Shown one piece after another: positions 34,961-44,030 of a DNA stretch of 64,000 nt; within the stretch, counting starts at the first letter, position 1, and every line of letters begins with the position of its first letter. The notes under the pieces are model-generated. The model did no database searches, was not told the DNA's origin, and saw only the letters and a list, made by a program, of their open reading frames with translations. This DNA comes from Planctomycetota bacterium (lineage in GTDB: Bacteria > Planctomycetota > Phycisphaerae > Sedimentisphaerales > Anaerohalosphaeraceae): the NCBI GenBank assembly GCA_019456225.1, contig VRUI01000014.1:16882-80881 (forward strand). Direction: 5' to 3'. The translations under genes and the position numbers were made by a program.

Positions 34961-36673
34961 CTATTTTTTTTGCTGCTTTTGTATTTTTGCCCATGTGTCT
35001 CTTAGGTTCAGTGTTCTGTTGAAGACGATATTTTCGGGTGTTGAGTCTTTGTCTATGCAGAAGTATCCCGTTCTTTCGAACTGGCAGTAGAAGTCTGGTT
35101 CGGTGTTGGCTAATGATGGCTCGAGTTTGCAGTTTGTCAGGACTTTTAGCGAATCGGGGTTCAGGTTTGCCGTGAAGTTTTCGCCTTCTTCGGTGTCGTC
35201 CGGATTTTCTTTTGTAAAGAGGTGGTCGTATAGTCTGACTTCTGCGTCGACTGCGTGCTCGGCGGATACCCAGTGGATCGTTCCCTTTACCTTTCTTCCG
35301 TCCGGTGCGTCTCCGCCCTTTGTTGCCGGGTCGTATGTGCAGCGCAGTTCGACTACCTCGCCGTTTTCGTCTTTTATCGCTTCGTTGCAGGTTACGAAAT
35401 ATGCGTATCTAAGGCGTACTTCGCGGCCTTCTGTGAAGCGGTAGAATTTTCTTGGCGCGTTTTCCATGTAGTCGGTTTTTTCGATGTAGAGGACCTTCGA
35501 GAAGGGGACGCTCCTTGTGCCGGCTGACGGGTCGTTGGGATTGTTGATCGCTTCGAGCTCTTCGGTCTGGCCTTCGGGGTAGTTTTCTATTACGACTTTA
35601 AGCGGGTCCAGGACGGCCATTACCCGCGGTGCGTGGTCGTTCAGATCCTTGCGGACGCAGTGTTCCAGCAGGGCGATGTCGATGGTGCTGTTGAATTTAG
35701 CCACGCCTACTGTTTTGCAGAAGTCGCGTATTGACGCCGGCGTAAAGCCCCTGCGGCGCATTCCGCTTATCGTCGGCATGCGGGGATCGTCCCAGCCGAG
35801 TACGTGGTTTTGCTGTACGAGTTCCAGGAGTTTTCGTTTGCTCATTACCGTGTATGTGATGTTCAGGCGGGCGAACTCGATCTGTTGCGGGTGGAAGATT
35901 TCGAGTTGGTCAAGGAACCAGTCGTAAAGCGGTCTGTGGTGCTCGAATTCCAGCGTGCATATCGAGTGGGTTATTTTTTCGATGGAGTCTTCCAGCCCGT
36001 GAGCCCAGTCGTACATCGGATAGATGCACCATTTGTCGCCGGTTCGGTGGTGTGTCGCGTGGAGGATGCGGTACATTACCGGATCGCGCATATTCATATT
36101 TGGCGACGACATATCTATTTTCGCCTTTAGCGTTTTTGTCCCGTCCGGGAAATCACCGTTTTTCATCTTCTCGAAAAGCTCGATATTTTCCTGAGCGCCG
36201 CGCCCGCGGTAGGGGCTGTTCTTGCCCGGCTCTGTAAGCGTTCCGCGGTACTCGCGGGTTTCTTCGGCGGTCAGGTCACAGACGTACGCCTTACCGTTCT
36301 TAATTAGTTGGGCGGCCCAATCGTACATCTGCCCGAAATAGTCAGAGGCGAAGTACAGGCGATCCTCCCAGCCCCAGCCCAGCCATCTAATGTCTTCCTG
36401 GATCGAGTCTACGTATTCCTGTTCTTCCTTGACGGGGTTAGTGTCGTCAAAACGAAGGTTGCAAAGCCCCTCAAATTCCTGTGCAATTCCGAAGTTCAGG
36501 CAGATGCTCTTAGCGTGGCCGATGTGGAGATACCCGTTCGGTTCCGGGGGGAAACGCGTGTGGACGCGGGATTCGTGCTTGCCGGTTTTGTTGTCTTCGG
36601 CTATGATAGAGCGTACAAAGTCCAGGGATTTGGTGTTTTCGCCTGAGTTGGATTCGTTTGTGTTTTCGGCCAT
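34961..36673 (-). CDS. glnS: Glutaminyl-tRNA synthetase
   Basis: A 570-residue class I synthetase that charges tRNA-Gln directly. The signature [20 protein letters not shown] carries [15 protein letters not shown] is the KMSKS loop. [19 protein letters not shown] and [14 protein letters not shown] are GlnRS-specific compared with GluRS. The C-terminal anticodon-binding beta-barrels are complete. I chose ATG 36673 with AAGGAAG seven bases upstream; a TTG one codon earlier is possible. Presence of glnS argues for direct charging rather than a GatCAB route for tRNA-Gln. Confidence 0.97.
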   Translation of the reverse strand: MAENTNESNSGENTKSLDFVRSIIAEDNKTGKHESRVHTRFPPEPNGYLHIGHAKSICLNFGIAQEFEGLCNLRFDDTNPVKEEQEYVDSIQEDIRWLGWGWEDRLYFASDYFGQMYDWAAQLIKNGKAYVCDLTAEETREYRGTLTEPGKNSPYRGRGAQENIELFEKMKNGDFPDGTKTLKAKIDMSSPNMNMRDPVMYRILHATHHRTGDKWCIYPMYDWAHGLEDSIEKITHSICTLEFEHHRPLYDWFLDQLEIFHPQQIEFARLNITYTVMSKRKLLELVQQNHVLGWDDPRMPTISGMRRRGFTPASIRDFCKTVGVAKFNSTIDIALLEHCVRKDLNDHAPRVMAVLDPLKVVIENYPEGQTEELEAINNPNDPSAGTRSVPFSKVLYIEKTDYMENAPRKFYRFTEGREVRLRYAYFVTCNEAIKDENGEVVELRCTYDPATKGGDAPDGRKVKGTIHWVSAEHAVDAEVRLYDHLFTKENPDDTEEGENFTANLNPDSLKVLTNCKLEPSLANTEPDFYCQFERTGYFCIDKDSTPENIVFNRTLNLRDTWAKIQKQQKK

Positions 36674-36833
36674 CAAATTACTTCCTTATATATCGTAAAA
36701 ACAGTGTTTCAGCGGTATTTTAACAAAGAGAGATTGTTCTGTATATCAAAAAACCGCATTTGTAGCAATATATCGGCATTATCAGGCGTTTTATAGAATG
36801 TTACTGAAAATTTGTTGTTTAAGGGGACTGATT

Positions 36834-38288
36834 ATGATGGATAGACGTGATTTTTTGAAGATCAGCGGTATTGCAGGTTTATTGTCAGCTTGCGGTAGTT
36901 TTGCAACTGCCGTTTCCGGCGGCAAGTCCAAACGTCCGAACATACTGTTCTGTATCGCCGACGACTGGGGTTATCCCCATGCAACCCCTTACGGTGACGA
37001 GGTTGTCAAAACTCCGGCATTTAACCGCCTTGCCAAAGAGGGCGTTCTGTTTGAGCATGCCTATGTGTCCAGTCCGTCGTGTACGCCGTGCCGCAATGCC
37101 ATCCTGACCGGTCAGTACCACTGGCGTCTGAAAGAGGGCGCAAACCTATGGTCGACGCTTGATGTCAATATACCCGTCTATCCGCTGCTGCTGGAAAAGG
37201 CCGGCTATCAAATTGGCTACTGGCGAAAGAGCTGGGGCCCGGGCAACCTTAAGGTCGGTGGATATACCGACACGCACCCGGCAGGTAAGAGATATAAAAA
37301 AGGGTTCAAACAGTTTCTCGATGCTCGCAAAGAAGGTCAGCCGTTCTGTTTCTGGCTTGGCGCACACGATCCGCATCGCGGCTATAAAAAGGGCAGCGGG
37401 GCCAAGTCAGGCATCCCTGTCGACAAGGTCAAGGTGCCGGATTTTTATCCCGATGTCGAGGAGATTCGCTCGGATATTGCCGACTACTATTTCGAGGTAC
37501 AGCGTTTTGACAGCGACTGCGGCAAAGCGATCAAGATGCTTGAAGATATCGGCGAACTTGACAATACTATCATCGTGATGACCGGCGACCATGGTATGCC
37601 GTTCCCGCGGTGCAAGACTAATCTATACGATTGGGGCGTGCGCGTTCCGATGGCGATGCGGTGGGGCAGTAAGGTAAAGGCAGGCAGGCGTGTAAGTGAT
37701 TTTATGTCGTTTACCGATCTTGCTCCTACATTCCTCAAGGCGGCAGGTGTCGATGTGCCGGCGGATATGACCGGGCGGTCGCTGCTGGATATATTGTTAT
37801 CGAAAAAGCAGGGTCGTGTCGACGCTAAACGCGATCATGTTATTTTCGGCAGGGAAAGACACACACCCGCCCAGGCCAAACCGTCCACAGAAGGCTACCC
37901 ATGCCGCGGAATTCGAACCGATGAGTATTTGTACATTCGAAACTTTAAACCCCAACTATGGCCTGCCGGTGTTCCCGAAGGTGCGACTCATCGGTTTGGA
38001 TCTTTTGCAGATTGTGATAACAGCCCGACAAAAAGTTATCTAATCGCCAATAAAGATAATCCGGCAGTAAAAAAATATTACGATCTGTCGTTTGCCAAAC
38101 GGCCCGGCGAGGAACTCTACGACATCACCAAAGACCCGGACAATATCAAAAACATCGCAGCCGACCCGAAATACGCAAAGGTAAAGGCCAGACTCTCAGC
38201 AATGCTGATAGCCGAATTAACGGCAACGAAAGATCCGAGAGTTATAGGAGGCGGCGAAAAATTCGACCAATACAAATACAGACCATAG
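36834..38288 (+). CDS. Tat-exported sulfatase (type I, formylglycine-dependent)
   Basis: A 484-residue S1-family sulfatase. The N-terminus has a twin-arginine signal (MDRRDFLKISGIAGLLSACG), and the Cys may make it a lipoprotein. Metal-binding IADDWGYPHATPYGD is followed by the formylglycine motif C83-T-P-C-R87 in SPSCTPCRNAILTGQ. Further metal ligands lie in MTGDHGMPFPR. It hydrolyses a sulfate ester, probably of a sulfated polysaccharide. A formylglycine-generating enzyme is needed but is not encoded here. ATG 36834 has AAGGGG seven bases upstream. No other polysaccharide genes are adjacent. It ends just before a repeat block. Confidence 0.92.
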   Translation: MMDRRDFLKISGIAGLLSACGSFATAVSGGKSKRPNILFCIADDWGYPHATPYGDEVVKTPAFNRLAKEGVLFEHAYVSSPSCTPCRNAILTGQYHWRLKEGANLWSTLDVNIPVYPLLLEKAGYQIGYWRKSWGPGNLKVGGYTDTHPAGKRYKKGFKQFLDARKEGQPFCFWLGAHDPHRGYKKGSGAKSGIPVDKVKVPDFYPDVEEIRSDIADYYFEVQRFDSDCGKAIKMLEDIGELDNTIIVMTGDHGMPFPRCKTNLYDWGVRVPMAMRWGSKVKAGRRVSDFMSFTDLAPTFLKAAGVDVPADMTGRSLLDILLSKKQGRVDAKRDHVIFGRERHTPAQAKPSTEGYPCRGIRTDEYLYIRNFKPQLWPAGVPEGATHRFGSFADCDNSPTKSYLIANKDNPAVKKYYDLSFAKRPGEELYDITKDPDNIKNIAADPKYAKVKARLSAMLIAELTATKDPRVIGGGEKFDQYKYRP

Positions 38289-38289
38289 T

Positions 38290-38405
38290 CGAACTGACCA
38301 GTTGGTCAGTTTGAATTTATGATTTATAATTGATTCCCGACGTAAAGCCGGGATGTTCCATATTTATGATTGAAGGATTCGGCCTTTCGGCCGATACTTT
38401 GAATT
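38290..38405. repeat. Repeat block between sulfatase and greA
   Basis: CTGACC palindrome AACTGACC-AGTT-GGTCAGTT (38292-38311, copy 3), TTCCCGACGTAAAGCCGGGA (38334-38353), and the GGATTCGGCC hairpin in plus orientation (38374-38405, copy 6). Confidence 0.7.
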
Positions 38406-38428
38406 TGCCCCGGCAAGATGAAACCGTT

Positions 38429-38911
38429 CTATGCGATATCTGATTTCGTTATGTCAATTATCTCAAAACTGAACTCGCCGCGAGGGATCGTTACCGACGA
38501 CTTTTCTCCTACGGCCAGATCATAAATAGCATCGCCAACCGGTGAGAGAAATGAAATACTTCCATTGTCGAAATCAGCATCGTTAGGGCCGAGCAATTGA
38601 TAGGTCACCTCGTCTTCAGTGTTCAGGTCCAGCAAAGTCACGACGGTGCCGAAGTTGGCCTTGTCGCATTGAACGGCAGTGCAGTCAACAACCTCTGAGA
38701 GGTTGATCGAACCCCTCAATTCACCGAGACGCCCGTCGATAAAGCCCAGCCGCTCGCGACCGTAAATATACTCGCCGTTTTCCTTCAGATCGCCCATCTC
38801 ACGAGCTATGCCAACTCGTTTACTGACTTCTGCACGTTCGATTTCAAGATCTGACAACTCTTCTTTGAGTTTGTCGTAACCGGTTTTTGAGATTGGAATA
38901 AGGTTAACCAT
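38429..38911 (-). CDS. greA: Transcription elongation factor GreA
   Basis: A 160-residue factor that rescues backtracked RNA polymerase. The N-terminal coiled coil (about 1-75) has acidic tip residues in REMGDLKENGEYIYG, matching the GDLxENxEY motif of GreA. The C-terminal FKBP-like domain (about 80-158) has SPVGDAIYDLAVGEKSSV. ATG 38911 (MVNLIPISKTGYDKL) is chosen; the longer frame upstream runs into the promoter. A GGAG lies about ten bases upstream. Confidence 0.93.
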   Translation of the reverse strand: MVNLIPISKTGYDKLKEELSDLEIERAEVSKRVGIAREMGDLKENGEYIYGRERLGFIDGRLGELRGSINLSEVVDCTAVQCDKANFGTVVTLLDLNTEDEVTYQLLGPNDADFDNGSISFLSPVGDAIYDLAVGEKSSVTIPRGEFSFEIIDITKSDIA

Positions 38912-38960
38912 ACTGCTATAACTCCATAAATTAAATTGCTCTAAAGTAACTTCGCCAATT

Positions 38961-38989
38961 ATTTTATCAAAAGCCCCACCCAAATGCAA
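38961..38989 (-). promoter_or_regulatory. Sigma70 promoter of greA
   Basis: On the minus strand TTGCAT (38989-38984) and TAAAAT (38966-38961) are separated by exactly 17 bases, 50 bases upstream of the greA start. A TTAGAGCAATT sequence like the ends of the 551-713 palindrome lies between this promoter and the gene. Confidence 0.65.
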
Positions 38990-39275
38990 TAGTGGATTTG
39001 GCAAATTTAACAGCGGAGATTAAAGAGAGCGGGCATGTCCTTTCTGCAAAAACAGACCATAAATCAAATTACCATGGTTTGGGTATTGGTGGGGGTGTTT
39101 TTTTTAATTTTTTATGATATTTTTATCTTTGCCGGTTCTCGCCAGCAAATTCAATATGTTGTGGTTTACAGGGGTATTTATCGAGATGTAGTGGCTGTTT
39201 CGCTGTTTCTTTGCTCCATTGCCTTGCTGAGATACAGTAAAAATATCATTTTTTCAAAAAAAATGGTTTTGGTTG

Positions 39276-39303
39276 TTGACTTAGTGGGAGAAAGTGGTAT
39301 TAT
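39276..39303 (+). promoter_or_regulatory. Promoter of mraZ / dcw cluster
   Basis: TTGACT at 39276-39281 and TATTAT at 39298-39303 with a 16-base spacer, about 45 bases before mraZ. GTGG repeats overlap and follow it. Confidence 0.6.
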
Positions 39304-39341
39304 TTCCCATATTAAATGTACGAAGTGGTAAAGAAGTGGGG
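39283..39341 (+). promoter_or_regulatory. Candidate MraZ-binding GTGG repeats
   Basis: Four AGTGG words: TTAGTGGG and AAAGTGGT (10 bases apart, 39281-39298), then GAAGTGGT and GAAGTGGGG (11 bases apart, 39322-39341). This matches the helical-turn-spaced TGGG / AAGTGG boxes bound by MraZ in other bacteria. The first pair lies inside the promoter spacer, so autorepression is likely. Confidence 0.6.
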
Positions 39342-39349
39342 CAATAGTC

Positions 39350-39847
39350 ATGCTGATGTTAACAGGTGAATATGAACACACGCTTGATGGAAAGGGCAGA
39401 CTGTTCGTCTCGAACAAACTTCGCAGCCAGATAGACTCTGAAGAATACGGCAGCAGTTTTTATCTGGTATTGGGGGCAAATGGGATCCTTTGTCTCTACC
39501 CCGAGAAATATTTCCAGCAGATCGCCCTTGCCGGTGCGCCAGGGATGGCCGCCCCGGATGAAGCGGTAGTCTTCGAGAGACTTAGTTTCGCCCTAGCCAG
39601 CAAGGTTGAGCTGGATCGGCAGGGACGTCTACTCCTCAGCGAAAAGATCAGGCGAAGGGCGAACCTTGCCGCTAACCTGACGCTTGTGGGAGTGCGGGAT
39701 CATGTTGAATTGTGGAATACTGAAAATTGGGAAAAGTACCTCGCCGACAATCTTCAGCAGTACCAGAGCCAGATGATGAGTGCGAGAAAAACGGTTCTTC
39801 AAAAGCAGAGCAGAGATATGGATATCCAGGGAGATAGCTATGAATGA
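39350..39847 (+). CDS. mraZ: Transcriptional regulator MraZ
   Basis: A 165-residue AbrB-like double-domain regulator of the division and cell wall cluster. The N-terminal half has GEYEHTLDGKGRLFVSNKLR and the second half repeats the fold in ASKVELDRQGRLLLSEKIRR. These DxxGRL motifs form the DNA-binding ring. Length is near the family norm with a slightly longer helical end. ATG 39350 follows a GGGG. Its own binding boxes lie just upstream. Confidence 0.93.
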   Translation: MLMLTGEYEHTLDGKGRLFVSNKLRSQIDSEEYGSSFYLVLGANGILCLYPEKYFQQIALAGAPGMAAPDEAVVFERLSFALASKVELDRQGRLLLSEKIRRRANLAANLTLVGVRDHVELWNTENWEKYLADNLQQYQSQMMSARKTVLQKQSRDMDIQGDSYE

Positions 39848-40046
39848 TCAAGGAATAGAATTAATGGAAGTTTCAGACTGTATTTCGGGCCGCAAACCCT
39901 TGGACGAGGGTGTGCTTGCTTCGGTTGCGATCTTGTCGGATCGCCTTGAGAGACTCAAAAGCAGCAGCAGTCTTTTTGCAGGCATCTCATTATCGGACGA
40001 TGTTGGGGCTCTGGCTCAATGCCACCTGCCAACAGCACTTTGTTAA
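39840..40046 (+). CDS. Small hypothetical ORF between mraZ and rsmH
   Basis: A 68-residue ORF starting at ATG 39840, overlapping the mraZ stop by eight bases, with GGGAG upstream. It is mainly helical with no signal or membrane segment. The overlap suggests translational coupling, but I know no family and the end (HLPTALC) is unremarkable. It could be non-coding. Confidence 0.4.
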   Translation: MNDQGIELMEVSDCISGRKPLDEGVLASVAILSDRLERLKSSSSLFAGISLSDDVGALAQCHLPTALC

Positions 40047-40110
40047 TAAGGCATCGGACATAAGTGCGTATCCGAAACATGCCGCGATTTCAAAATAGGG
40101 ATTAGACAGC

Positions 40111-40136
40111 CAATCACTAATCGCTAATTGCTAAGG
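40111..40136 (+). repeat. ATCGCTAATTGCTAA heptamer repeats
   Basis: CAATCACTAATCGCTAATTG then CTAAGG, just before rsmH. The AAGG at its end may serve as a distant ribosome binding site. Confidence 0.6.
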
Positions 40137-40146
40137 TATTTTTATT

Positions 40147-41070
40147 TTGACCGGTCCAGGACAACAAGATCCATCGATAGAACATGTGCCGGTACTAGCC
40201 GATATTTTACCCAAACTGATAAGCCTGCCCACGGATGGGTCTATGGTTGATGCGACTGTCGGACACGGAGGTCACAGCTATCTGTTTGGAAAACAACTGG
40301 GCCCTGACGGATTGATTCTAGGTTTAGATGTCGACAAAAATTGCATCATCAGGGCTCAGGAAAAATTGAACAGCCTTTCATGTAAAGTTATACTCGTTCG
40401 GGAAAATTTCTCGAACGTCGCCGAAGTGATGGCCGGCAAGGGTATTGGAAAGGTTGATTTTATATTAGCCGACCTTGGATTTTGTTCCGGTCAGTTGACC
40501 GATTCTTCCAAGGGCCTTAGTTTTCAGGAAAATATGCCGTTGGATATGCGGCTTGATAATCGGCTAAAGATAACAGCGTCCGATATTATCAATAATGAAG
40601 AAGAAGAAAGCCTCGCGAACCTGATATTCGATTATGGCGAGGAACGTGCTTCACGACGTATCGCACGATTCATCGTGGAGTATCGCCGCAGTCAGCCGAT
40701 CACAACGACCGGTCAGCTTGCCGCGATAATTTGCAAGTCACTTAATCAGCCGGTCAGGGGGCGACGGCATCAGAAAGTGCATCCTGCAACTAAAACTTTT
40801 CAGGCACTAAGGATCGTTGTCAACGACGAACTTGGTCGGCTGGAAAAATTACTCGCTGACAGCCCGCGGCTTTTGAAGGAAAACGGTTATATTGGAATAA
40901 TAAGTTTTCATAGTCTGGAAGATAGAATAGTAAAATTAAATTTTAAGGAAAATGCGGCCAAAGGTTTTTATGAAATTATTACCAAAAAGCCGATAGTACC
41001 TTTAAGAGAAGAAGTAATTTCTAATCCTAGAGCAAGAAGCTCGAAGCTGCGGATAGCTCGACGAATTTGA
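40147..41070 (+). CDS. rsmH: 16S rRNA (cytosine-1402-N4)-methyltransferase RsmH
   Basis: A 307-residue enzyme that methylates C1402 in the ribosomal P site. It shows HVPVLADILPKL, the SAM-binding MVDATVGHGGHS, LGLDVDKNC, DFILADLGFCSGQL and the C-terminal GIISFHSLEDRIVK. The start is TTG 40147, matching the conserved N-terminus (IEHVPVL follows). It lies in the standard place after mraZ, but a small ORF and 100 bases of repeats intervene. Confidence 0.95.
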   Translation: MTGPGQQDPSIEHVPVLADILPKLISLPTDGSMVDATVGHGGHSYLFGKQLGPDGLILGLDVDKNCIIRAQEKLNSLSCKVILVRENFSNVAEVMAGKGIGKVDFILADLGFCSGQLTDSSKGLSFQENMPLDMRLDNRLKITASDIINNEEEESLANLIFDYGEERASRRIARFIVEYRRSQPITTTGQLAAIICKSLNQPVRGRRHQKVHPATKTFQALRIVVNDELGRLEKLLADSPRLLKENGYIGIISFHSLEDRIVKLNFKENAAKGFYEIITKKPIVPLREEVISNPRARSSKLRIARRI

Positions 41071-41114
41071 CGAGTGTAAAGATGATAGAAAAAACAGAAA
41101 AAGGAGTTTCATAT

Positions 41115-41906
41115 ATGACGTCGGACGCGAAAATAGGACTGTTGCTGGGTTTTGTTTTCATCCTCGTCATTGTGTCTTTAGTTAACGGGATCCCCGGTCT
41201 TATCGGCAAAGATTCCTCCAGTAAAGGTATAAATAGGTCTGTACCCCATCTTGATAGTAATTATGGTTTTGGCGATAAGGCCGGGGATGTCGTTCATATC
41301 ATCGAGCAAATGGATGGGTTTAAGTTTAAAAAACGCAAGTCCGAAGACAATGACGATCCTCGTTATAAAGGCGGTGATGGTAAGAGCAAAAGTCGTAAGA
41401 AAAAAAAGTCCGATAAAAAGTTGCCTGCCAGTAAGAAGAAATTTTACGTTGTAAAAGACGGTGACAATCTTGGTAAGATCGCCAGAAAAGTTTACGGCGG
41501 CGAGATCGGCAACAAGCAGGCTACGGTTGATATGATCTATCAGGCGAATACGCATATCCTGACCTCTCCCGACGATCTTTCGATAGGTCAAAAACTTATC
41601 ATGCCCTCCCTTGACGGCAACAAAGAAGAGATGCCTGTTTCAGGAGACACCGATACCGCAAAGAAAACCACCGGCCCTTTAGGCAAGTTAACCAAAGCAG
41701 TAAAGAATGTATTCGGTAGAAAGAAGAAACCATCGCCCCTCTATGCGGTTTATGTTGTCAAGGACGATGATAACCTGTGGGGCATCTCTTACAGGAAGCT
41801 TGGCAAAGGGACGAGATGGCAAGAAATTCAGAAAATTAACAACAGCATTCTTAAGGGTTCCAAAGTGGTGTTGCCCGGTATGGAACTTAAAATACCTCAG
41901 AAATAA
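41115..41906 (+). CDS. Membrane-anchored protein with two LysM domains
   Basis: A 263-residue protein. One membrane segment (about 7-26, IGLLLGFVFILVIVSL) is followed by a long basic Lys/Ser/Arg-rich linker. LysM domain 1 (YVVKDGDNLGKIARKVYG, about 112-165) and LysM domain 2 (YVVKDDDNLWGISYRKLG, about 212-262) follow. LysM binds peptidoglycan, so the protein probably links the inner membrane to the wall at the division site. It sits where ftsL-type genes begin, between rsmH and ftsL. ATG 41115 is chosen because AAGGAG lies eight bases upstream. Confidence 0.82.
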   Translation: MTSDAKIGLLLGFVFILVIVSLVNGIPGLIGKDSSSKGINRSVPHLDSNYGFGDKAGDVVHIIEQMDGFKFKKRKSEDNDDPRYKGGDGKSKSRKKKKSDKKLPASKKKFYVVKDGDNLGKIARKVYGGEIGNKQATVDMIYQANTHILTSPDDLSIGQKLIMPSLDGNKEEMPVSGDTDTAKKTTGPLGKLTKAVKNVFGRKKKPSPLYAVYVVKDDDNLWGISYRKLGKGTRWQEIQKINNSILKGSKVVLPGMELKIPQK

Positions 41907-41927
41907 CACTTAAGCGGTAAGAGGGTA

Positions 41928-42164
41928 ATGTCTCGGTCTCGATTAATCTTTATTGTTTTTTATTTGACGGCTGTTCTAATCGTGACCGTTTTGCTCAGAA
42001 CCAATTCCAGCAGGATATTCAAAAATTACCGTACGTCTGATGTTGCGCACAAGCGTCTTAATCAGCAACTCCGTCAGCACCAGCTTACGATGGCATTCCT
42101 GACGACTCCGGGTGAGATCTCGCGTAGAGTCAATGAGTCTAAAAGCGAATCGGATGGCCAATAG
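41928..42164 (+). CDS. ftsL: FtsL-like cell division protein
   Basis: A 78-residue bitopic protein: a short N-terminus, a membrane segment (about 5-23, LIFIVFYLTAVLIVTVLLR) and a helical, coiled-coil-like outer part with few Leu. The sequence itself is weakly conserved in FtsL, so the call rests on size, topology and position between rsmH and ftsI. Its 3' end overlaps ftsI. Confidence 0.6.
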   Translation: MSRSRLIFIVFYLTAVLIVTVLLRTNSSRIFKNYRTSDVAHKRLNQQLRQHQLTMAFLTTPGEISRRVNESKSESDGQ

Positions 42165-43878
42165 TATGCGGATTAATGTTGCGGTAACTATAATTCTCAT
42201 CGTTGTGATCGCTGTCTTTGCGCTTCTGGGCACTCGGTTGTTTTATCTGCAAAAATACAAGGCTGACGATTATGAGATCGAGTCACAATCGCGTCAGCTT
42301 GCGATTATTACGATCAAACCGCCAAGGGGGATTATTGTCGATCGAAACAACAACATCCTCGCAGCCAGCAATATTGTGGAAGTTGTATACGCCGAACCCA
42401 GGCTGATGAGCGATCCGGATGTGGCAAAACTCATCGCCGGGAGGCTTTCGAAGATACTGGGGATGTTTGGACCTGAAATCCTCAAAATAATCTACAAAAG
42501 CAAAAATCCGGGCTATGTAAAGATCAAGGAAGGTGTTACGCGTATCCAGCGTGAGGCGATCGATAAGGGTATCACCAATGGTTCCCTCAGAGGGATCGGT
42601 TTGATGCCTAAGTGGCAGAGGTATTATCCGACCGGTTCGCTCATGAGTCATATCATCGGGTATACCGGTTACGAAGAGGTGGGGCTTGAGGGTTTGGAAC
42701 TAAAATTTAATTCGCAATTGGAAGGCGGCAAGGGGCAGGATATTTTTCGTGTTGACGCGCACCGTAAACCTATCGGGCTTGAGCATTCTGTCGGCAATAT
42801 GAAGGAAGGCTCCAGCCTTATACTGACGGTTGATTCCACGATACAGGAGTTTACGCGGTCGGCTTTGATCAAGCAGTGGAAGGCTTTCGAGGCCGAGTCT
42901 GCCACCGCCGTTGTCATGGACCCGTGGACAGGGGCGATACTGTCACTGGTTTCGGTTCCGGATTATGACCCGGCAAAATATTCGACCGCGACCGATTCGA
43001 TGCGCCGAAACCGTGCGCTTACCGATCCGTTCGAGCCGGGCAGTATTTTTAAGCCTATCGTAGCCACTATCGGCCTCGATTGCAAAGCGTTCGGATACAA
43101 TGCCAGTTTCTTTTGCGAGCATGGCAGCTATTCCGGAAAGTTCGGTACTATAGGAGAATGGGCCGGGCACCGATTCGGCAATCTGACCGTTTATGATGTC
43201 CTGGTTCGTTCAAGCAATATCGGCATGGCGAAGATAGGCCGCAAGATAGGGTACAAAAGGCTTCACAAGGGTATTAAGATGTTTGGTTTTGGCAGTAAGA
43301 CTGGTATTGACATTCCCGGTGAAGCCGCCGGCACCGTGCGGAATCTAAAGGACTGGAACAGCTACAGTATTCGTGTTTCGTTTGGGCACGAAGTTTCGGT
43401 CACTGCGATACAGATGGTTCGTGCTTATTCTATACTGGCTAACGGCGGCAGCATTATTACCCCGCATATCGTTCGGGCGATCGTAAACGGCGAAGGTCAG
43501 ATCACAGAAATCAAGAGGCCCGACGCGCTTACCGGGCATGTGATCAAAACGGAGGTGGCTAACTGGGTTGTTCGCAAACCGCTTGTCGGTGTGGTCGCAG
43601 ATAAGAAGGGGACGGGTAAAAAAACGGCTCTTGAGAAATGGCAGGTCTTCGGAAAAACAGGTACCGCCAACATTTCCGGAAGGGGCGGCTATGACGAGAC
43701 AAATTACGTAGCCTCTTTCGCCGGCGGGGCACCCGCTGAAAAACCGAAGATTGTCGTCCTCGTGTCGGTCAGAAAGCCTAACAAGTCGCTCGGTAAAGGC
43801 TACAGCGGAGGAATGGTGGCCGCGCCTGCGGTTAAAGAAATCATCGAAAAGACGCTAACCTACATGGAAAACATATAA
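42154..43878 (+). CDS. ftsI: Division-specific penicillin-binding protein (PBP3/FtsI)
   Basis: About 574 residues: a membrane anchor (about 6-30), the PBP dimer domain (PPRGIIVDRNNNILA) and the transpeptidase domain with S297-I-F-K300 in FEPGSIFKP, SSN in VRSSNIGMAK and KTG in VFGKTGTAN. It cross-links septal peptidoglycan in the periplasm. The start is not decided by a ribosome binding site; ATG 42154 fits the usual short N-terminus and overlaps ftsL by 11 bases. Other dcw genes (murE, mraY, ftsW) do not follow. Confidence 0.92.
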   Translation: MANSMRINVAVTIILIVVIAVFALLGTRLFYLQKYKADDYEIESQSRQLAIITIKPPRGIIVDRNNNILAASNIVEVVYAEPRLMSDPDVAKLIAGRLSKILGMFGPEILKIIYKSKNPGYVKIKEGVTRIQREAIDKGITNGSLRGIGLMPKWQRYYPTGSLMSHIIGYTGYEEVGLEGLELKFNSQLEGGKGQDIFRVDAHRKPIGLEHSVGNMKEGSSLILTVDSTIQEFTRSALIKQWKAFEAESATAVVMDPWTGAILSLVSVPDYDPAKYSTATDSMRRNRALTDPFEPGSIFKPIVATIGLDCKAFGYNASFFCEHGSYSGKFGTIGEWAGHRFGNLTVYDVLVRSSNIGMAKIGRKIGYKRLHKGIKMFGFGSKTGIDIPGEAAGTVRNLKDWNSYSIRVSFGHEVSVTAIQMVRAYSILANGGSIITPHIVRAIVNGEGQITEIKRPDALTGHVIKTEVANWVVRKPLVGVVADKKGTGKKTALEKWQVFGKTGTANISGRGGYDETNYVASFAGGAPAEKPKIVVLVSVRKPNKSLGKGYSGGMVAAPAVKEIIEKTLTYMENI

Positions 43879-43881
43879 AAG

Positions 43882-44019
43882 CCCGAAGCGCGAGCGCAGG
43901 GATAAAACCCAACAATTCAAAAGTTACCCAAAAAAACTGTATGAAAATCTGCAAAACAAGCGCCGCTGTTTTTTACTTCATAATTGGATATTCCGTGTTG
44001 GATATTCGATATTCGTTTT
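43882..44019. repeat. Repeat block between convergent ftsI and mrdA
   Basis: CCCGAAGCGCGAGCGCAGGG (43882, second copy of the 16496 repeat) and the ~69-bp repeat 43952-44019 (second copy of 14429-14497). Confidence 0.75.
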
Positions 44020-44030
44020 GTACCTTAACA

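Noticed and set aside
39035..39331. 98-codon hydrophobic ORF before mraZ
   Set aside because: It runs through the mraZ promoter and MraZ boxes, and has no clear ribosome binding site.
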